Assembly (NCBI GenBank): GCA_034769895.1
Contig: CM068372.1
Coordinates: 381,505,910-381,569,909 of the forward strand
Length of the DNA stretch: 64,000 bases
Origin: Magicicada septendecula
Taxonomy: Eukaryota; Arthropoda; Insecta; Hemiptera; Cicadidae
Reading direction: 5' to 3'
Below the pieces are notes generated by a model. The model was not told the origin of the DNA and made no database searches. It saw only the letters and a list, made by a program, of their open reading frames with translations. Position numbers and translations under genes: made by a program. Shown here in pieces: positions 1-11,576 of this stretch (position 1 is its first letter; each line of letters starts with the position of its first letter).

Positions 1-4
1 TATA

Positions 5-1062
5 TAGGCGATATGTGAAAACAAATAATAAACGAGATGATGCCCGGCCACAGCAAACACACACACATGACGATGGAGTAAAAAGTTTTGGTCGCCGAAC
101 GTCAGACATAATTTATTGAAGTTGTATATTTTCTGTAGCGAGCAGCGTGTTAAACTTGGTCGTATTCCTCTTTAAAGATAAGGAGGTACACAACATTGGT
201 GTTCTGGATAAAGTAAGATGTGTTTGATTGATGGCCTCACATACACAAACCGATTCCACTGCCTACTCTTCATATGATATCATATCAAGGTAAGAAAGAA
301 CCCCTGTGGAGATGAACCGGCAGAGAAACAAACTTTTCACCAAAACATATACGGTACGTTTTACGATTTTTATCAATTTCCCGTTCCACATTTGGTACGT
401 CGAGACGATAATATTACCTGTGTGTCTGACTGTTTACTAATGACATGCTATTTCCCCTAGACACATATTGGTTTTCCTGACAGTGAGTGTTATGGCAAAC
501 CCGTCGCATTTCTTAGCGTAGATTTCCTCCACCCAAGTTGTGTTCGGGAAAATCAGAGAAGCAGAAAGAGACTGTCAGACTTTACTTTTATTTGAGTTTC
601 TGGCAGATGTGGTCTTAGATATTTTGCCGTTTCATTACATGCTGTTGTGTTTGGCAAAGTCAGAGTAGTAGAAAGTGACTTTTCTTGACACAAGACTTTA
701 TTTTGCTCCAGATTTTATGTTTGACTCTTGGTATTACAAACTTTCTTCTTCAATTTCAGCCATCCCTCGTCTAGAAACGGAATGTGTAAAATTGTTATGT
801 CAGTTGGATTATAAGCAATGATTATTGTTGAAACACCGAACCAACAAAAACAGTTCTCAGTTTCAATTTGTCCATCCGAAAAGTTGTTTACTGTCTAACT
901 GCCTAATTGGGATGTGTGTGACAATAACGTTTAGCTGTATGAAACGATTTAAGTAATTTTGGCATGTGTGTTCATATGCTTATGACACAGGCTCTATGCT
1001 TTTGAGGTTGATCCGCCCCCCCCCAAATAGGGTCGGAAGTTAAAACCCTCAGGGATCAAAAT
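5..1062. repeat. Left arm of ~1.06 kb long inverted repeat
   Basis: This stretch is the near-perfect reverse complement of 7371-8432. Side-by-side reading of several hundred bases shows only scattered single-base differences and small indels. The match begins at the window edge (around base 5) and may continue beyond it. It ends at the shared GATCAAAATTTTT near 1050-1062. Long, almost identical TIRs are typical of Mutator-like, foldback and some other large DNA transposons. The near identity implies a recent origin or ongoing conversion between arms. A segment of the arm (about 508-645) is repeated in diverged form just inside it, at about 1076-1210. Confidence 0.85.
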
Positions 1063-1550
1063 TTTTGCGCATTTGTGAGCGTAGATTTCCTTCACCGCCT
1101 TTGTGTTCGGGAAAATTAGAGAAGCAGATAGTAACTTTGAGACTTTATTTTTTATCTGAGCTTCTGGCACATGATGTCTTAGAAATTTTGCCGTTTCATT
1201 CCAGTATTGTCAGATAGCACACGAGCAGGACTGTATTGTGTTAGTCAGTACGTACAAATGTTTGTAAAAATGAAACCAATTTTACCGCTGGGTGCCAAAT
1301 CACACGTCATGAATTTTCAGGTGCAAGCGTCAAAACGAAACGAATTTTTACGAAAACCTAAATAGCCAGAGTGTTGTACCATACTGCGTAAAGAATGAAC
1401 AAATCTACAGGAAGTTAGTACGAGTTGAATTAAGAAATCAGCAAATGAGCTTATATTTATTTGAGAGTAAACCAACAGTTGTAAGAAAGTCTGAAAAAAC
1501 TCGTCCACGTTAAAAAAAAAATTTGAATTGCTTTTGAATGGCCTTAGGCT

Positions 1551-1840
1551 GTGAAACCACAAAGGACACTAAACAAGATCCTCATCTTTCAGGAGAACAT
1601 AAAGGCACAGCTACTATGGGTGGCAAAAGTCCATCAGGATCTAGAAAAATCTGAAATAAGGGAAGAATGTATAGGAAACAAAAGTGTTCACAAAGAAACT
1701 GCGGAGGTAAAGGATCAGTCCGAAGAAAAACCAAAGAGAACCAAGAGGATCTTTTCGAAAGAAGAACGAGCAAGAGCGATTCGGGGAAGAAAAGAATTCT
1801 AGAGAAGTAGAAAAGAACTTTATAAAGTGAAGTCAATTTT
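1551..1840 (+). pseudogene. LINE ORF2 C-terminal relic
   Basis: The reading frame carries WVAKVHQDLEKSEI near its start and KEERARAIRGRKEF near its end. This resembles the region after the reverse transcriptase of many insect LINE ORF2 proteins, where a W..V..DLe..gI segment is followed by a basic 'EERkaxSERMKxYW' tail. A diverged homologue lies at 14100-14360 (VHQNLEECEI, then SEEEQVRESQRMEEY). A stop interrupts the frame right after the basic tail. No RT motif is attached, so this is a short relic. It could alternatively be a chance charged ORF, but its second copy argues for a repeat origin. Confidence 0.4.
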
Positions 1841-1849
1841 TGTAATCTC

Positions 1850-3230
1850 AGCCCCATAGATGGATGAATCGAAAACACAGGATGGAAGGAAACACCACAA
1901 GTATAATTTTAGTTAAGAAATAACGCATAAACAGAAAATCGTAAAAAGAAAATTATGTTTATTAACCGACTACACAAGGAACACAGCATTATGGTTAAGT
2001 GGTACGTTCGTGCATTTCGTTACCAAGGCAATAAAATTGTTTGGCTTGTGTTCTTTTTCATTCTTCACGAAGTGAACAAACATAAAGTTTTGTGTGTAAT
2101 ACATGTGTAAGACTTATTCATGTTACTGTAACATCAAACAATTACTAGAGACAGACAAAAAATTAGTTGCACTCGCCTGTATTTTTTACTTTATAATAGA
2201 GATATTTTGTTGAAAGTTGTTGGCAACATTGGTAAACGTCCGCTTCTAGCAGCCGTAGTAACGTTTCCCACTTGGTAGGAACGGTTAACCCATTGTTAGC
2301 CTCAAACCTGTCACGTCGTTTGAAAGTAGCGCCCGAATTAGAGAAATCCGCGCAGTGATTCGCTTTTCTGTGTGCAAGGAGGTGTAACCCCACTGAATTC
2401 ATCCCCAGTTGAAGGAAATGCATGGTGACATAACACTTTAACTACAGGCCATCATAAATGGTGAAAGTTGCTCTAAAATCGCCGAGCGGTATCGAGATGA
2501 TTCCTGGCGACTAACTTATGATTAAATGAATGCTACATTATAGTTGCTAGATTTAAGTTGAGAAATCTAATAATAATGCTTACGTAATATTATATTTGTA
2601 ACTTATTGAACGTGTGATGCCAGTTCTCATTTAAGCCGACCATTTAGCATATATGTCTGTCTGTCTATTTGGAATATGTCTCACTGTAATTTTGAACGTA
2701 TCAACCGATTTTTATAAAACTTGGCATGCGTGTCCATACATTTAACCCATAGAGCTCTGTTGTTTTTTAGCTTGATCCTCCCTAAATAGAAGCAAAAATG
2801 TGTCGTGTAAACGTTTTGAAAAAAGTCTCGAAAATCCCTGTGGGTATGAAATTAAAGGTAACTTTAAGGTCAACCTGAGTACAGTATTCAGTTTTGAAAA
2901 TAAAAAGAATTAAGAGAGTGTTATGGGGGGCTAAGGAAAAATTTTAATAAAACCGCAAAAATCCACGTGGGCTTCAAATTAAAGGAAATTTGAAGAACAA
3001 TCTAAATGCAATATTCGATTTGGAAACCTCAGAATTTTTGAAACCAAATTTCAAAAGATCTACCAAAATTATGAAAAAAATCGATAAAGTCCATTCCGGC
3101 TGTCAGACAACAGGGAATTTTATCCAAATTTTATACACAAAACAAACAATAATTCGGATCCCCGCGCCAATCCCCTTCCTCTATACACCACCCCCACTAT
3201 ACCTTCCAACCAACAAACGTTACTAGGTAC
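1850..3230. other. AT-rich interior of the long-TIR unit, no gene seen
   Basis: No open frame with recognisable domains was found. At about 2640-2815 there is a diverged copy of a ~180 bp module also present at about 890-1070 and, inverted, at about 7385-7555 (CTGTCTATTTGGAATATG, then ACTTGGCATG, then a GTTGATCC/CTTGATCC segment). Around 2820-3000 two phrases of the type 'GTGGGnnTnAAATTAAAGG' suggest further short internal repeats. Confidence 0.4.
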
Positions 3231-3235
3231 TGGCA

Positions 3236-3298
3236 GTCTGTCGCAAAGCTGAAGAAGGCGAACACGACGCCGAAACGCGTTCTACATACAAAACAGAC
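3236..3298 (+). ncRNA. Hammerhead-ribozyme-like fold (type I)
   Basis: The conserved core order of a hammerhead is present: CTGAAGA (3249-3255), stem II GGCG/CGCC (3257-3260 with 3268-3271) and GAAA (3272-3275). These are followed by a minimal stem III (A3275-T3280, C3276-G3279) and T3280-T3281 as the UH cleavage position. Stem I can close with A3247-G3248 against C3282-T3283, and again outside an internal loop with GTCTGT (3236-3241) against ACAGAC (3293-3298). Hammerheads of this layout are known from Penelope-like elements and retrozymes. Stem III is very short, so activity is unproven. Confidence 0.45.
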
Positions 3299-3499
3299 AA
3301 GTAAGTTTCACTTGAGAAAGTTTTCAATATTATATAAAATTCTAACCAACTCCAAATGTAGTGTTTACACTAAAAAATTTTAAATTTTATGAGACGTTTT
3401 GATGGATTTTCAAACTAAAAATCGACACACAGAAAGACATGTGTTTTTAGTGACAGCAGCAGATCGGACTCAGTTTTAACACTGAAGATTTTATGTAAA

Positions 3500-4336
3500 T
3501 ATCCTACAAATGAAGGTGTGAGACAAGGGTGCCCTATTTCACAGATACTTTTTAATATCTACATAGGCGACATATTTCGGCGATGGACACCTAAAGTTGC
3601 CTCGGAATATCACTTCAGCGAACTATTCATGTGAAAGCATTGCTTTATCCAGATGACAAGGTAATGATACAGAAAACAGAAGACCAGTTACAGCAGGCGA
3701 TATTTACGTTCAATAGCATCATACAAGACTATGGGCTACAGATCTCTGATACAAAATCTAAAACGATGGCATTTCAGGGCAGTTATCCTATAAGAACTAA
3801 GATAGTCGTGAATAATCAGATTTTGAATCAGGTTAGTCATTTTAATTACCTATGTTGTAATATCTCATAATGAACTGATACTGATTGGGATAGTAAGCTA
3901 ACAAAATTTAGACTCACCTATGGAACGATTCATAGATACCTGAAAAATAAAACACGGAAGGATATCCGAATTAAATTTTATAAAACTGTGGCTGTCCCCA
4001 CATTCCTGTATACTAGTGAGACATGGACTCTAGGTAAAAGGGACGTGTAGAGGATTCAGGCAGCCGAAATGAAATTTCTAAGAGGGAGGCGAGGTTGTTC
4101 TCTCTTGGATCGGAGAAGGAACGAGGATATTAGAAGCGATTTAAACTTTGTATCATTGCACCAGAAGATTGAAGACCACAGGAGAAGATAGTGTGAACAC
4201 TACTTGTATCGCATGCCTGATATCCGTCTACCTGTGGCTGCCTTGGGTTATCACCCTATTGGAAAGAGAGATGTCGGTACACCGAGGAGGAGTTGGGTCC
4301 TGGAACAGGTTTAAGGCCTAGTCCTTGGAGTGTTGG

Positions 4337-4370
<34 letters not shown>

Positions 4371-4371
4371 A
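3500..4371 (+). pseudogene. LINE reverse-transcriptase relic with (GAT)n tail
   Basis: Starting with 'EGVRQGCPISQILFNIYIGD' the stretch encodes the RT region of a LINE. It continues with a degraded YPDD for the YADD catalytic box (about 3646-3657), then 'KSKTMAFQG', 'VSHFNYL', 'FYKTVAVPTFLYTSETWTL', 'AEMKFLRG' and the C-terminal 'GKRDVGTPRRSW'. Stops and frameshifts break it (for example TAA at 3868 and TAG at 4048). It ends in a (GAT)n run at 4337-4370 that looks like the simple-repeat 3' tail of the element. Orientation is forward. It lies inside the long-TIR unit and is much older than the arms. Confidence 0.75.
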
Positions 4372-4907
4372 ATATTTTTTCACATTTTCTACAATTTTTA
4401 TACTGACATAATAAAGATTGTATCGTAAAGAAATGTATTGAGATATGTTAAACATGTAACTTACCTCTTTTTACTCATTTACAATATTGCATTTTATATT
4501 TTTACGTTATTTGCCAAAGATTGTGGACCGCCGGACCGGTCAGTTTGTGGCAACAAATGTTAAGTTAGAAACCATTGGTTTAAGTGAGAAACGAACCTGT
4601 TAACAACGCCGCGTTTACATAGGTGAAGCCAAAAAAATATTAATCACGACTGATATGAGAGTTGCTTTGACAGCGTCCGTAAAAGGTTTCAGTCAACTGG
4701 TCTACGATTATTTTGCAAATACAGCCGTACCTCTTTCGGAAACTGAATACCCGGTGTCGTCTCTTTTGTTGGTACAAATTATTTTACTTAGAAACTGTAT
4801 CGTCTTTGTACTTTGAAACTAACATTTACGTGTGTGCTAACACAGCAGCGGGTTCGCATTCAATTGAATCCATTTCTTGGTATTTTGTGGAAGCTTGTTA
4901 ATGCTCC

Positions 4908-4908
<1 letters not shown>

Positions 4909-4952
<44 letters not shown>
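4909..4952. repeat. (TC)n microsatellite
   Basis: Uninterrupted TC dinucleotides, about 22 units. No coding meaning. Confidence 0.95.
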
Positions 4953-4955
<3 letters not shown>

Positions 4956-5228
4956 TGATTAATTTCCTTCGAAACTTGTCTAGTAAAGTGTCTAGTTACG
5001 CAGTTAAGACAAAGCACAGCCGTTAGCTCGCGCGTGTTTAGACTACTTCACGTCTATTTCCAGTTACCGTCCGGCAAAGCGCGGAGTTTGTTTACCGGCT
5101 ATTGTTGAAAGTTTAACAAAGCACCGTATTGTTTGTTTGTTTGTTTGTTAGTACAGGCACGCGCCTCGCACACGTGCGTATGCACACGTGTATATATTAC
5201 TACAGCTATTTAAATGCTGTAAATCACG

Positions 5229-5334
<106 letters not shown>

Positions 5335-5730
5335 GTTTCTCGTTTAAGGGCAGTCCGAACGGCAAAAAAAAAATTATCGATTTTCGGGTTTTGGTTGATA
5401 ATTATTTTCTGAAATCTGCTCTTTAAAATGGTATATAACACTAGATAGTAAGAAAATTATTTGTTGACGTAAAAAATTATTTTTTTACTCTTTGCAGTGC
5501 GTTGGAATCAACGTTCGGACGTCCTGTCGGATATACATAAGCATCACTTTCAGAAGTAAAGCATAAGATATTTTTGTGAGGTAGGCTATATTTTGTTTTT
5601 TAAGTTGATTAACCTGTGTATTTCAATTATAACATCTGGTATTTGTTGTTTGTTGTAGTCATAACCTACAATGTTTTGTTTACAAAACTAATCTGTGAAA
5701 TAGTGTCTGTGTGGTGTGTGATTTTGTGAG

Positions 5731-5934
5731 GTGTTTTTTCTTACTTCAGTGGCTAATAAGAAGAAAACTGGATCACGATATTGCTGTTACAAGGTGAGGA
5801 AATATGTTGATGTTTCAAAACCCAAGCCTAATTCGCAAACCCCTGAAAGCTCGTCTACACACAAAAAAACTTCAGGCTCTAAGAGAAAGTTGGATGAAAA
5901 CTTTTCTTATTACAGTAACAAAAATGAAACATAA
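5731..5934 (+). pseudogene. Possible Mutator-like transposase N-terminal exon
   Basis: A 67-codon frame with a basic start (KKKTGSRYCCYKVRKYV) and a Ser/Thr/Lys-rich stretch ending SGSKRKLDEN. The S-rich-then-SKRKL pattern resembles the fragment at 42573-42795 (ISASKRKLKRL), which I also attribute, by inference, to a MULE N-terminus. Its position inside a unit with ~1 kb TIRs fits a MULE, a group known for long TIRs. No catalytic domain is visible here, and the downstream sequence is unrelated. It may equally be a chance ORF. Confidence 0.25.
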
Positions 5935-6140
5935 TATACAAACACACGAAAACACATAAAAACGACATCCTAAACGAACAGACACAATTCAAATCACACG
6001 CATTATTCGAACATATCACACCCCACCCCACACAACATCGATCCTTCAAAAGTCGATACCGTCGCCAAGAACAAGACGGACAGTGCTCCCAACGGCAGCC
6101 TCTGAAGAAGCTTTTTAAAAGCGAAAACTAGTTCAGTCTA
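5935..6140 (+). mobile_element. Penelope-like 3' end with hammerhead-like core (tentative)
   Basis: The tract ends with CTGAAGA (6102-6108), a GC-closed stem II (6110-6113 with 6119-6122) and GAAA (6123-6126). A short stem III (A6126-T6133, A6127-T6132, C6128-G6131) and TC (6133-6134) as the UH site follow. Reading the preceding A/C-rich stretch forward gives a 'LNEQTQFKSHALFEHI'-like string reminiscent of the tail of Penelope-like ORFs just ahead of the ribozyme. The coding part is too short to be firm; the ribozyme core is the stronger evidence. Confidence 0.3.
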
Positions 6141-6149
6141 TAAGGTAAA

Positions 6150-7370
6150 AAGTTTACGTTTTTACCATAAAAAGCATTTTGTTCCGAGTCGGTAGTAAAT
6201 CAATTATATTTAAAAATGAAACGAATATGACATAATTGATGTAGGCCTAAATAATTTTCAATATGTCCTGAGCACAATAGCTGTGTGTAAATTCTGTCAC
6301 AGTACTCTACATTTTGATTGGACCGGGATTACCCACGCTAAATTAAACAATTTTAGATACATTTTTCTCCAAACCAATGTAAACAACCTACTTTGTTTCA
6401 ATTTCAAGTGTCTGTATTTCTGTATAATATGAGCAAAGGGTTTCTTAAAATATTTTTTACATTTTTGTAATTTTCAAAAATAAAATAAAAATTTGGTAAA
6501 AAATTAACACATAATATTACATAGTTTTAATTGAATAAGAATTCTGAGAAAACCCTCTGCTTACTGTATGCAGCTGTGTGTGAGAAAGAAATATGCCTCA
6601 ACGGAGGCTCGAAAAGAACGGACTGACACAGATCAGTCTTGCAGTGCTAAGTTTAGGCAAAAAAGGAAAATCAAAATCGCACCAAAGAAGAAATGGATCG
6701 CACTGCAAAGAAGACTGAAAACAGATAAGTGAAAGTTACGAAAATTATAAAGATTAAAGGCCACCATCAAGCCAATAGGCGCTAATTCATCATTTCTTGC
6801 TCTTTGCAATGTAAATATTCACAGTCCTGTTAGCAGGGCGTAAAGGTCTCTACTCATCCGTCAAATGTCGTCCTCAAACGAGAATGTTACGTCCTGCCTT
6901 GAACATTCTATCAATTCGTACATATACTGAATTCGTATTTTGAATAAAATTCCTTGTAGTTTGATGGCCGACATAGACTTTCAGTTTATTATTCACTTTA
7001 ATATTTGTTCTGCTTTCCGTCCAAAGTCAAATTTTTAAAAGAAATTTCAAAACAATTGGTAAAGAAAACAACAATACACTACGGCTTGGGTTAAAATTTC
7101 ATTCATTCCATAATTCTATAAATTTCCATCCCCTTTTGTCCTAAGATTTTGAAATTTCCTAAACTAAACAGTAGTCTACATTTAGGTTTTGGTTTAAAAT
7201 CTCTCTAATCTAGTGGGCCTATGCAATATGGACTTATACAAATTTTATAAACCACTTTTCCGGTTTTCGGTGTTATAAATTTGGAAATTTCCGAAACTGA
7301 ACACTACAATCAAATTTTGGTTAATCGTCTCTTTAATTTGATATCCCACATGGACCTTTCGATATGTTAA
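6150..7370. other. AT-rich interior, no gene seen
   Basis: No supported gene. A basic frame around 6590-6735 (rich in K/R/Q) has no recognisable domain. Around 6958-7370 there are weakly repeated phrases ('TTTGGTTnnAAAnTCTCT', 'AATTTGATATCCCACATGG') that look like ~120 bp degenerate tandem units related to the module inside the TIR arms. Confidence 0.35.
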
Positions 7371-8432
7371 AAATTTTGATCCCTGAGGCTCTTACCTTCC
7401 GTCCCAATGTGGGGGGACGGTGGGAGATCAACCTCAAAAGCATAGGGCCTGTGTCATAAGCATATGTACACATATGCCAAAATTACTTAAATCGTTTCAT
7501 GTGACCTAAAAGTTATTATCACACATATCTCAATTAGGCAGTTAGACAGTAAACAATTTCTCAGATGGAAAAATTGAAACTGAGAACTGTTTTTGTTGGT
7601 TCGGTTTTTACAACAATAATCATTGCTTATAATCCAACTGACATAACAATTTTACACACTTTATTTCTAGACGGGGGAGGATTGAAAATGAAAGGTTTTA
7701 ATACCAAGAGTCAAACATAAAATCTGGAGTAAAATAAAGTCTTGTGTCAAGAAAAGTCACTTTCTACTACTCTGACTTTGCCAAACACAACAACATGTAA
7801 TGAAACGGCAAAATATCTAAGACCACATCTGCCAGAAACTCAAATAAAAGTAAAGTCTGACAGTCTCTTTCTGCTTCTCTGATTTTCCCGAACACAACTT
7901 GGGTGGAGGAAATCTACGCTAAGAAATGCGACGGGTTTGCCATAACACTCACTGTCAGGAAAACCAATATGTGTCTAGGGGAAATAGCATGTCATTAGTA
8001 AACAGTCAGACACACAGGTAATATTATCGTCTCGACGTACCAAATGTGGAACGGGAAATTGATAAAAATCGTAAACGTACCGTATATGTTTCGGTGAAAA
8101 GTTTGTTTCTCTGCCGGTTCATCTCCACAGGGGTTCTTTCTTACCTTGATATGATATCATATGAAGAGTAGGCGCAGTGGAATCGGTTTGTGTATGTGAG
8201 GCCATCAATCAAACACATCGTACTTTATCCAGAACCCCAATGTTGTGTACCTCCTTATCTTTAAAGAGGAATACGACCAAGTTTAACAGCGCTGCTCGCT
8301 ACAGAAAATATACAACTTCAATAAATCATGTCTGACGTTCGGCGACCAAAACTTTTTACTCCATCGTCATGTGTGTGTGTTTGTTGTGGCCGGGCATCAT
8401 CTCGTTTATTATTTCCTTTCACATACAGCCTA
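7371..8432. repeat. Right arm of ~1.06 kb long inverted repeat
   Basis: Reverse complement of 5-1062, including the shared GGTACACAACATTGG/CCAATGTTGTGTACC and CGGTACGT segments. The outer end lies near the CACATACAGCCTA at 8420-8432, next to a CA/CG-rich simple repeat at 8433-8454. Similarity to the left arm extends into the 'TAGGC' at base 5-9, so the outer boundary of the element is not resolved in this window. Confidence 0.85.
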
Positions 8433-8640
8433 CACACACACACACGCGCGCGCGTTGTCGATAAAGGAAAATGGCGAGTTCTAAACTTGTGGGTAATATA
8501 TGCAACTTTTATACATTTATAAAAGTACTAATCTATGCTTATATGAACTTAAAATAAGCAGGATCAGGTTGTACATATTATGTATTGTATGTTTACGATT
8601 TATGGTTATAAGTAAAACTGATGTAGAGCGATGCTGTTAA

Positions 8641-8894
8641 CATTTATTCCCGGGCTGTTTGGCCGTTGTCCATTGTGATCAACTAAAACAGACGTTTCGA
8701 CAATATCATCGACTATCATCATCAGTGTAAAATTCGAGCTTTGCTAAAGTAGGGTGGTACACGTTTGGGACCACAGTTCTGCCACATTACACATTAGCAA
8801 AGCTCAAATTTTACATTGTTGATGGCGGTCGATGTGGAAGTGTCCGTTTAAGTTGAAAACAATGGACCACGGCCAAACAGCCCGGGAATGAATT
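8641..8894. repeat. Palindromic repeat with hammerhead-like cores
   Basis: Outer arms 8641-8675 and 8859-8894 are inverted copies (CCCGGGCTGTTTGGCCGT against ACGGCCAAACAGCCCGGG). Inner inverted segments match too (AGCTTTGCTAA at 8738-8748 against TTAGCAAAGCT at 8793-8803). On the minus strand a hammerhead-like core spans 8695-8725: CTGATGA, a stem pairing GATA with TGTC, then GAAA. Flanking ACA/TGT can start stem I. The opposite half holds a decayed version. A related repeat lies at 15775-16075. I infer a Penelope-associated or retrozyme-like short element in inverted arrangement. Confidence 0.6.
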
Positions 8895-9014
8895 GTAACA
8901 ACATTGACTCCGGTCGTGTAAGCCTACGAAGTATATTATGATGTAGAGCGAGTTCAACTTTACTTAGATAATGAAACTGCAGTCAGAATAAAGCACTACA
9001 ATATCTTGCTTGTT

Positions 9015-9480
9015 TTCTGGACCAATCAATCCTTGGATCTCGATGAGGAGATCAAAGCAAGAATGAAAATCGCTCGTTCTGAGTGCTCCCTGGTGTCACT
9101 TCTCACTTACACAACTCTGGTTCTTTCGTCTCAAAGGAAGATTTGTTAGATGCTATGTGTGGTTCGTCCTCGTACACGCATGTGAAGCATGAACATTAAA
9201 ACAAAATACTATACATCGTAATAATGCTTATGAAATGTGATCCAATATAGACGCCTATTTGAGAATTTCCTGGGGTAAGCCACACTAGGAATGACACCGT
9301 ACTTTACTGAATGGGACGTGAGCCCCAATTACCTGCGACTATCAGAAGTCGAAATTTTGCATATATGGAACACGTACAAAGAGGACCCTACTAATATACT
9401 CTACTACTCTGTAATATACTAATATAAGTAATATACTGATATACTCTACTAAGACTCATCCTAAATGTAAAATTTAGAAG
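9015..9480 (+). pseudogene. LINE ORF2 C-terminal relic
   Basis: Pieces in shifting frames read DLDEEIKARMKIAR, then RFVRCYVWFVLVHACEA, TLKQNTIHR, LRISWG, and lastly a decayed G-H..RGP region. This is the order found after the RT domain in a widespread insect LINE group ('DLDxEIkaRIexAR...RFVrCYVWSVLLYGCETWTLkqnxihRI...YRRmLrISW'). At least two frameshifts and several stops are present, so it is inactive. There is no attached RT catalytic box. Confidence 0.6.
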
Positions 9481-9499
9481 GTAAAACAAATGGATTGGT

Positions 9500-10740
9500 C
9501 GAAAGAATTATGTAGGCTCGGTAACCTACGACAGTGATCAAACCTGACTGTTGCACTCTGCACAATACCACTATAAACAATAGTATACTGGCGACAACAT
9601 TATAACGGGATAATTAAACTGGAAGTAGTCAACGGATAATTAGGCAGGACACTACATGAAGAAGATAAATGTCCGTTTGATCAAAGGTTTATGCAGTTTT
9701 TATTTTTTGAAAATATTCAGTTTTTATTTTTCTCTATTTTTATTATCTCCTTCAAGGTAAACTCCACCAGATAATACACATTAATGCCAACGTTTTTACA
9801 AAACACATCTCTGGAATGCACTTGTTGTATAGACTTAGACATTGATGTACGCACTTCGCCAATTCCCACAAACAGGTGTACCAACATCATAAATAATCAG
9901 TTTTGAATCGGACATTTCTAAAAAGTGCGGGGAATCCAAAAAGTGCACGTCGTTTTGGCCAAACCTCATATACGTACATAAAATTCGTATGTAAAGGTTC
10001 CTATAATTACTGACCGATTCCTAGATTGGATTGCCTCATCTTGTCCCTTTGTTAGCTTCCGTATAGACTACGGAGGCACAGCCATAATTTTGTACAATGT
10101 TAAGAATGTACAATGTCCTTGTTTTTATAGTTAATCCATCTTCTCACTGTGCCATACGTGTGTTTAAATTTCACTATTCGTTTCTCGACATCAACTTCAT
10201 GGTGAGCCCCAATTACAGTAATCTAGTTTATTATTTGATTTTTCATATATACTACATGGTTTACCGATAAAGGAAAAAGTCGAACTGTTTCAAAACTCGT
10301 GACAAATGTTTGTAAGCTTTATTTACTCATAGAGTATAGTGTACTTATATGCAAAGATCAATAAGTAAGATACATTTTCTGTCTTATCGATGTCTGTGGG
10401 AGTGGACAATGTTGCGATAGGACGGGCACTGGACCACTGAACTACGAGACTCAGATTCGTTTCACGTGGAATTTTCTTTTTTTTATGAGCCATACAGTGA
10501 GAGATGGAGTAAACGTGGACCCGGTCAATTGCGACCCAGCCAATAGCGATCGAAAACATCGTCCTATCAGGTATGGACTAAGACTGCGTCTTTCAAATAC
10601 GTCTGTAGGCTCACGCGACTAACAACTTTCTCTGTGCTAAAGTAGTGTGAAATTCATGCTGTCGTAAGGTGTTGCCGATCGTGACTAATATTTTCATGTC
10701 ATTGTTATAATATAGAAATTATAATTACAATTCCAGTCAT
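9500..10740. other. No gene recognised
   Basis: AT-rich sequence without supported ORFs. A few short direct repeats of TACTAATATACT type occur at 9390-9450. Around 10400-10560 a stretch with TTGCGACCC/TTGCGAT phrases resembles the flanks of the telomere-like block at 50320-50810, which suggests a dispersed repeat. Confidence 0.3.
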
Positions 10741-10789
10741 TCCTAACCGAACCTAACCTAACTTATCCCAACCAAAACTAACTTAATCC
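10741..10789. repeat. Short degenerate telomere-like (CCTAA)n tract
   Basis: Contains CCTAACCGAACCTAACCTAA followed by decayed units. It is flanked by sequence resembling that around the larger block at 50477-50607, so it probably belongs to the same dispersed repeat rather than being a true chromosome end. Confidence 0.45.
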
Positions 10790-10974
10790 GTTTTACGTAA
10801 AATAATAGTGAAGGTTGAAACAGGAAAGTTTCTACTAGTTGCCACAGATTTGCCCAGTTGTGATAAAGTCAACCGGAGAAGAACAAATTACTCTCAATCT
10901 ACAATAATAATAGAATCAAAGTATTCGAAAGAACTTATAAATTAAAGAATTAGGTGAAATTCTGACTCACAATT

Positions 10975-11444
10975 TTTTAACGACGGTTTCACTGATCGTC
11001 GTATGGTATACTGGAAAACAAAATACAGACACCAATGAAATCACCAACTTTAATTAAACACAAATAAATAACAGTTTGTAATCAACTTGTAAAATAATCC
11101 AAGCTAAATTTGTCCACACCCAATAATAATAATAATGTCAAATAATACAGTTCCACACTAATTATAACACAATAACGCTTCGTTATAATACTTCAACCGC
11201 CACTCGATCCGCTCTAACGAAATCGCTCAAGACAACTAACTGACAAGTTATGGCTTTTTATAACGCACGACGTCTACAAATTTTCCATGCTCAGTGTGGT
11301 GTGTCAGCTAATGCGTATTTCAACTGTTCTCCAGACTACTGTGGAACGTTCTTGAGCGCGGCCTTGACTGAAACACACACCTGCTCGGCTGGCGAAGGGA
11401 CGGGTGGAGGACGTTCTAGCCTGTTCGATAGGGTTCTCGTTACA
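10975..11444. repeat. Diverged solo LTR (copy 1)
   Basis: Homologous along its length to 58347-58831. Shared blocks include AAATTTGTCCACACCCAATA, TTCCACACTAATTATAAC and a final CGTTACAATATT. The 5' edge is decayed (TTAACGACGG instead of TGTTACGAC). No internal retroelement region is next to it, so it is read as a solo LTR. The forward frame of about 120 codons inside it (11250-11615) is not supported as a gene. Confidence 0.6.
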
Positions 11445-11469
11445 ATATTAATGAGAAGACATCGATTAA

Positions 11470-11576
11470 AGAAAGGGCGGCGAGAAATATCGAGACAGCT
11501 TTTAGACTGTGTCATAAGACTTACACAGCCAAATCACTACCCCTATCAGGCCAAATCCAGACACTTTAGTACGGTT
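11470..11576 (+). repeat. Dispersed repeat shared with 49185-49345
   Basis: The segment from AGAAATATCGAGACAGC through ACTGTGTCATAAGAC to CAGGCCAAATCCAGACAC and GTACGGTTGTC matches, in reverse complement, 49205-49345. Both copies run into a GAT/ATC simple repeat. It is probably a short non-autonomous retroelement or a LINE 3' end; coding content was not recognised. Confidence 0.5.
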
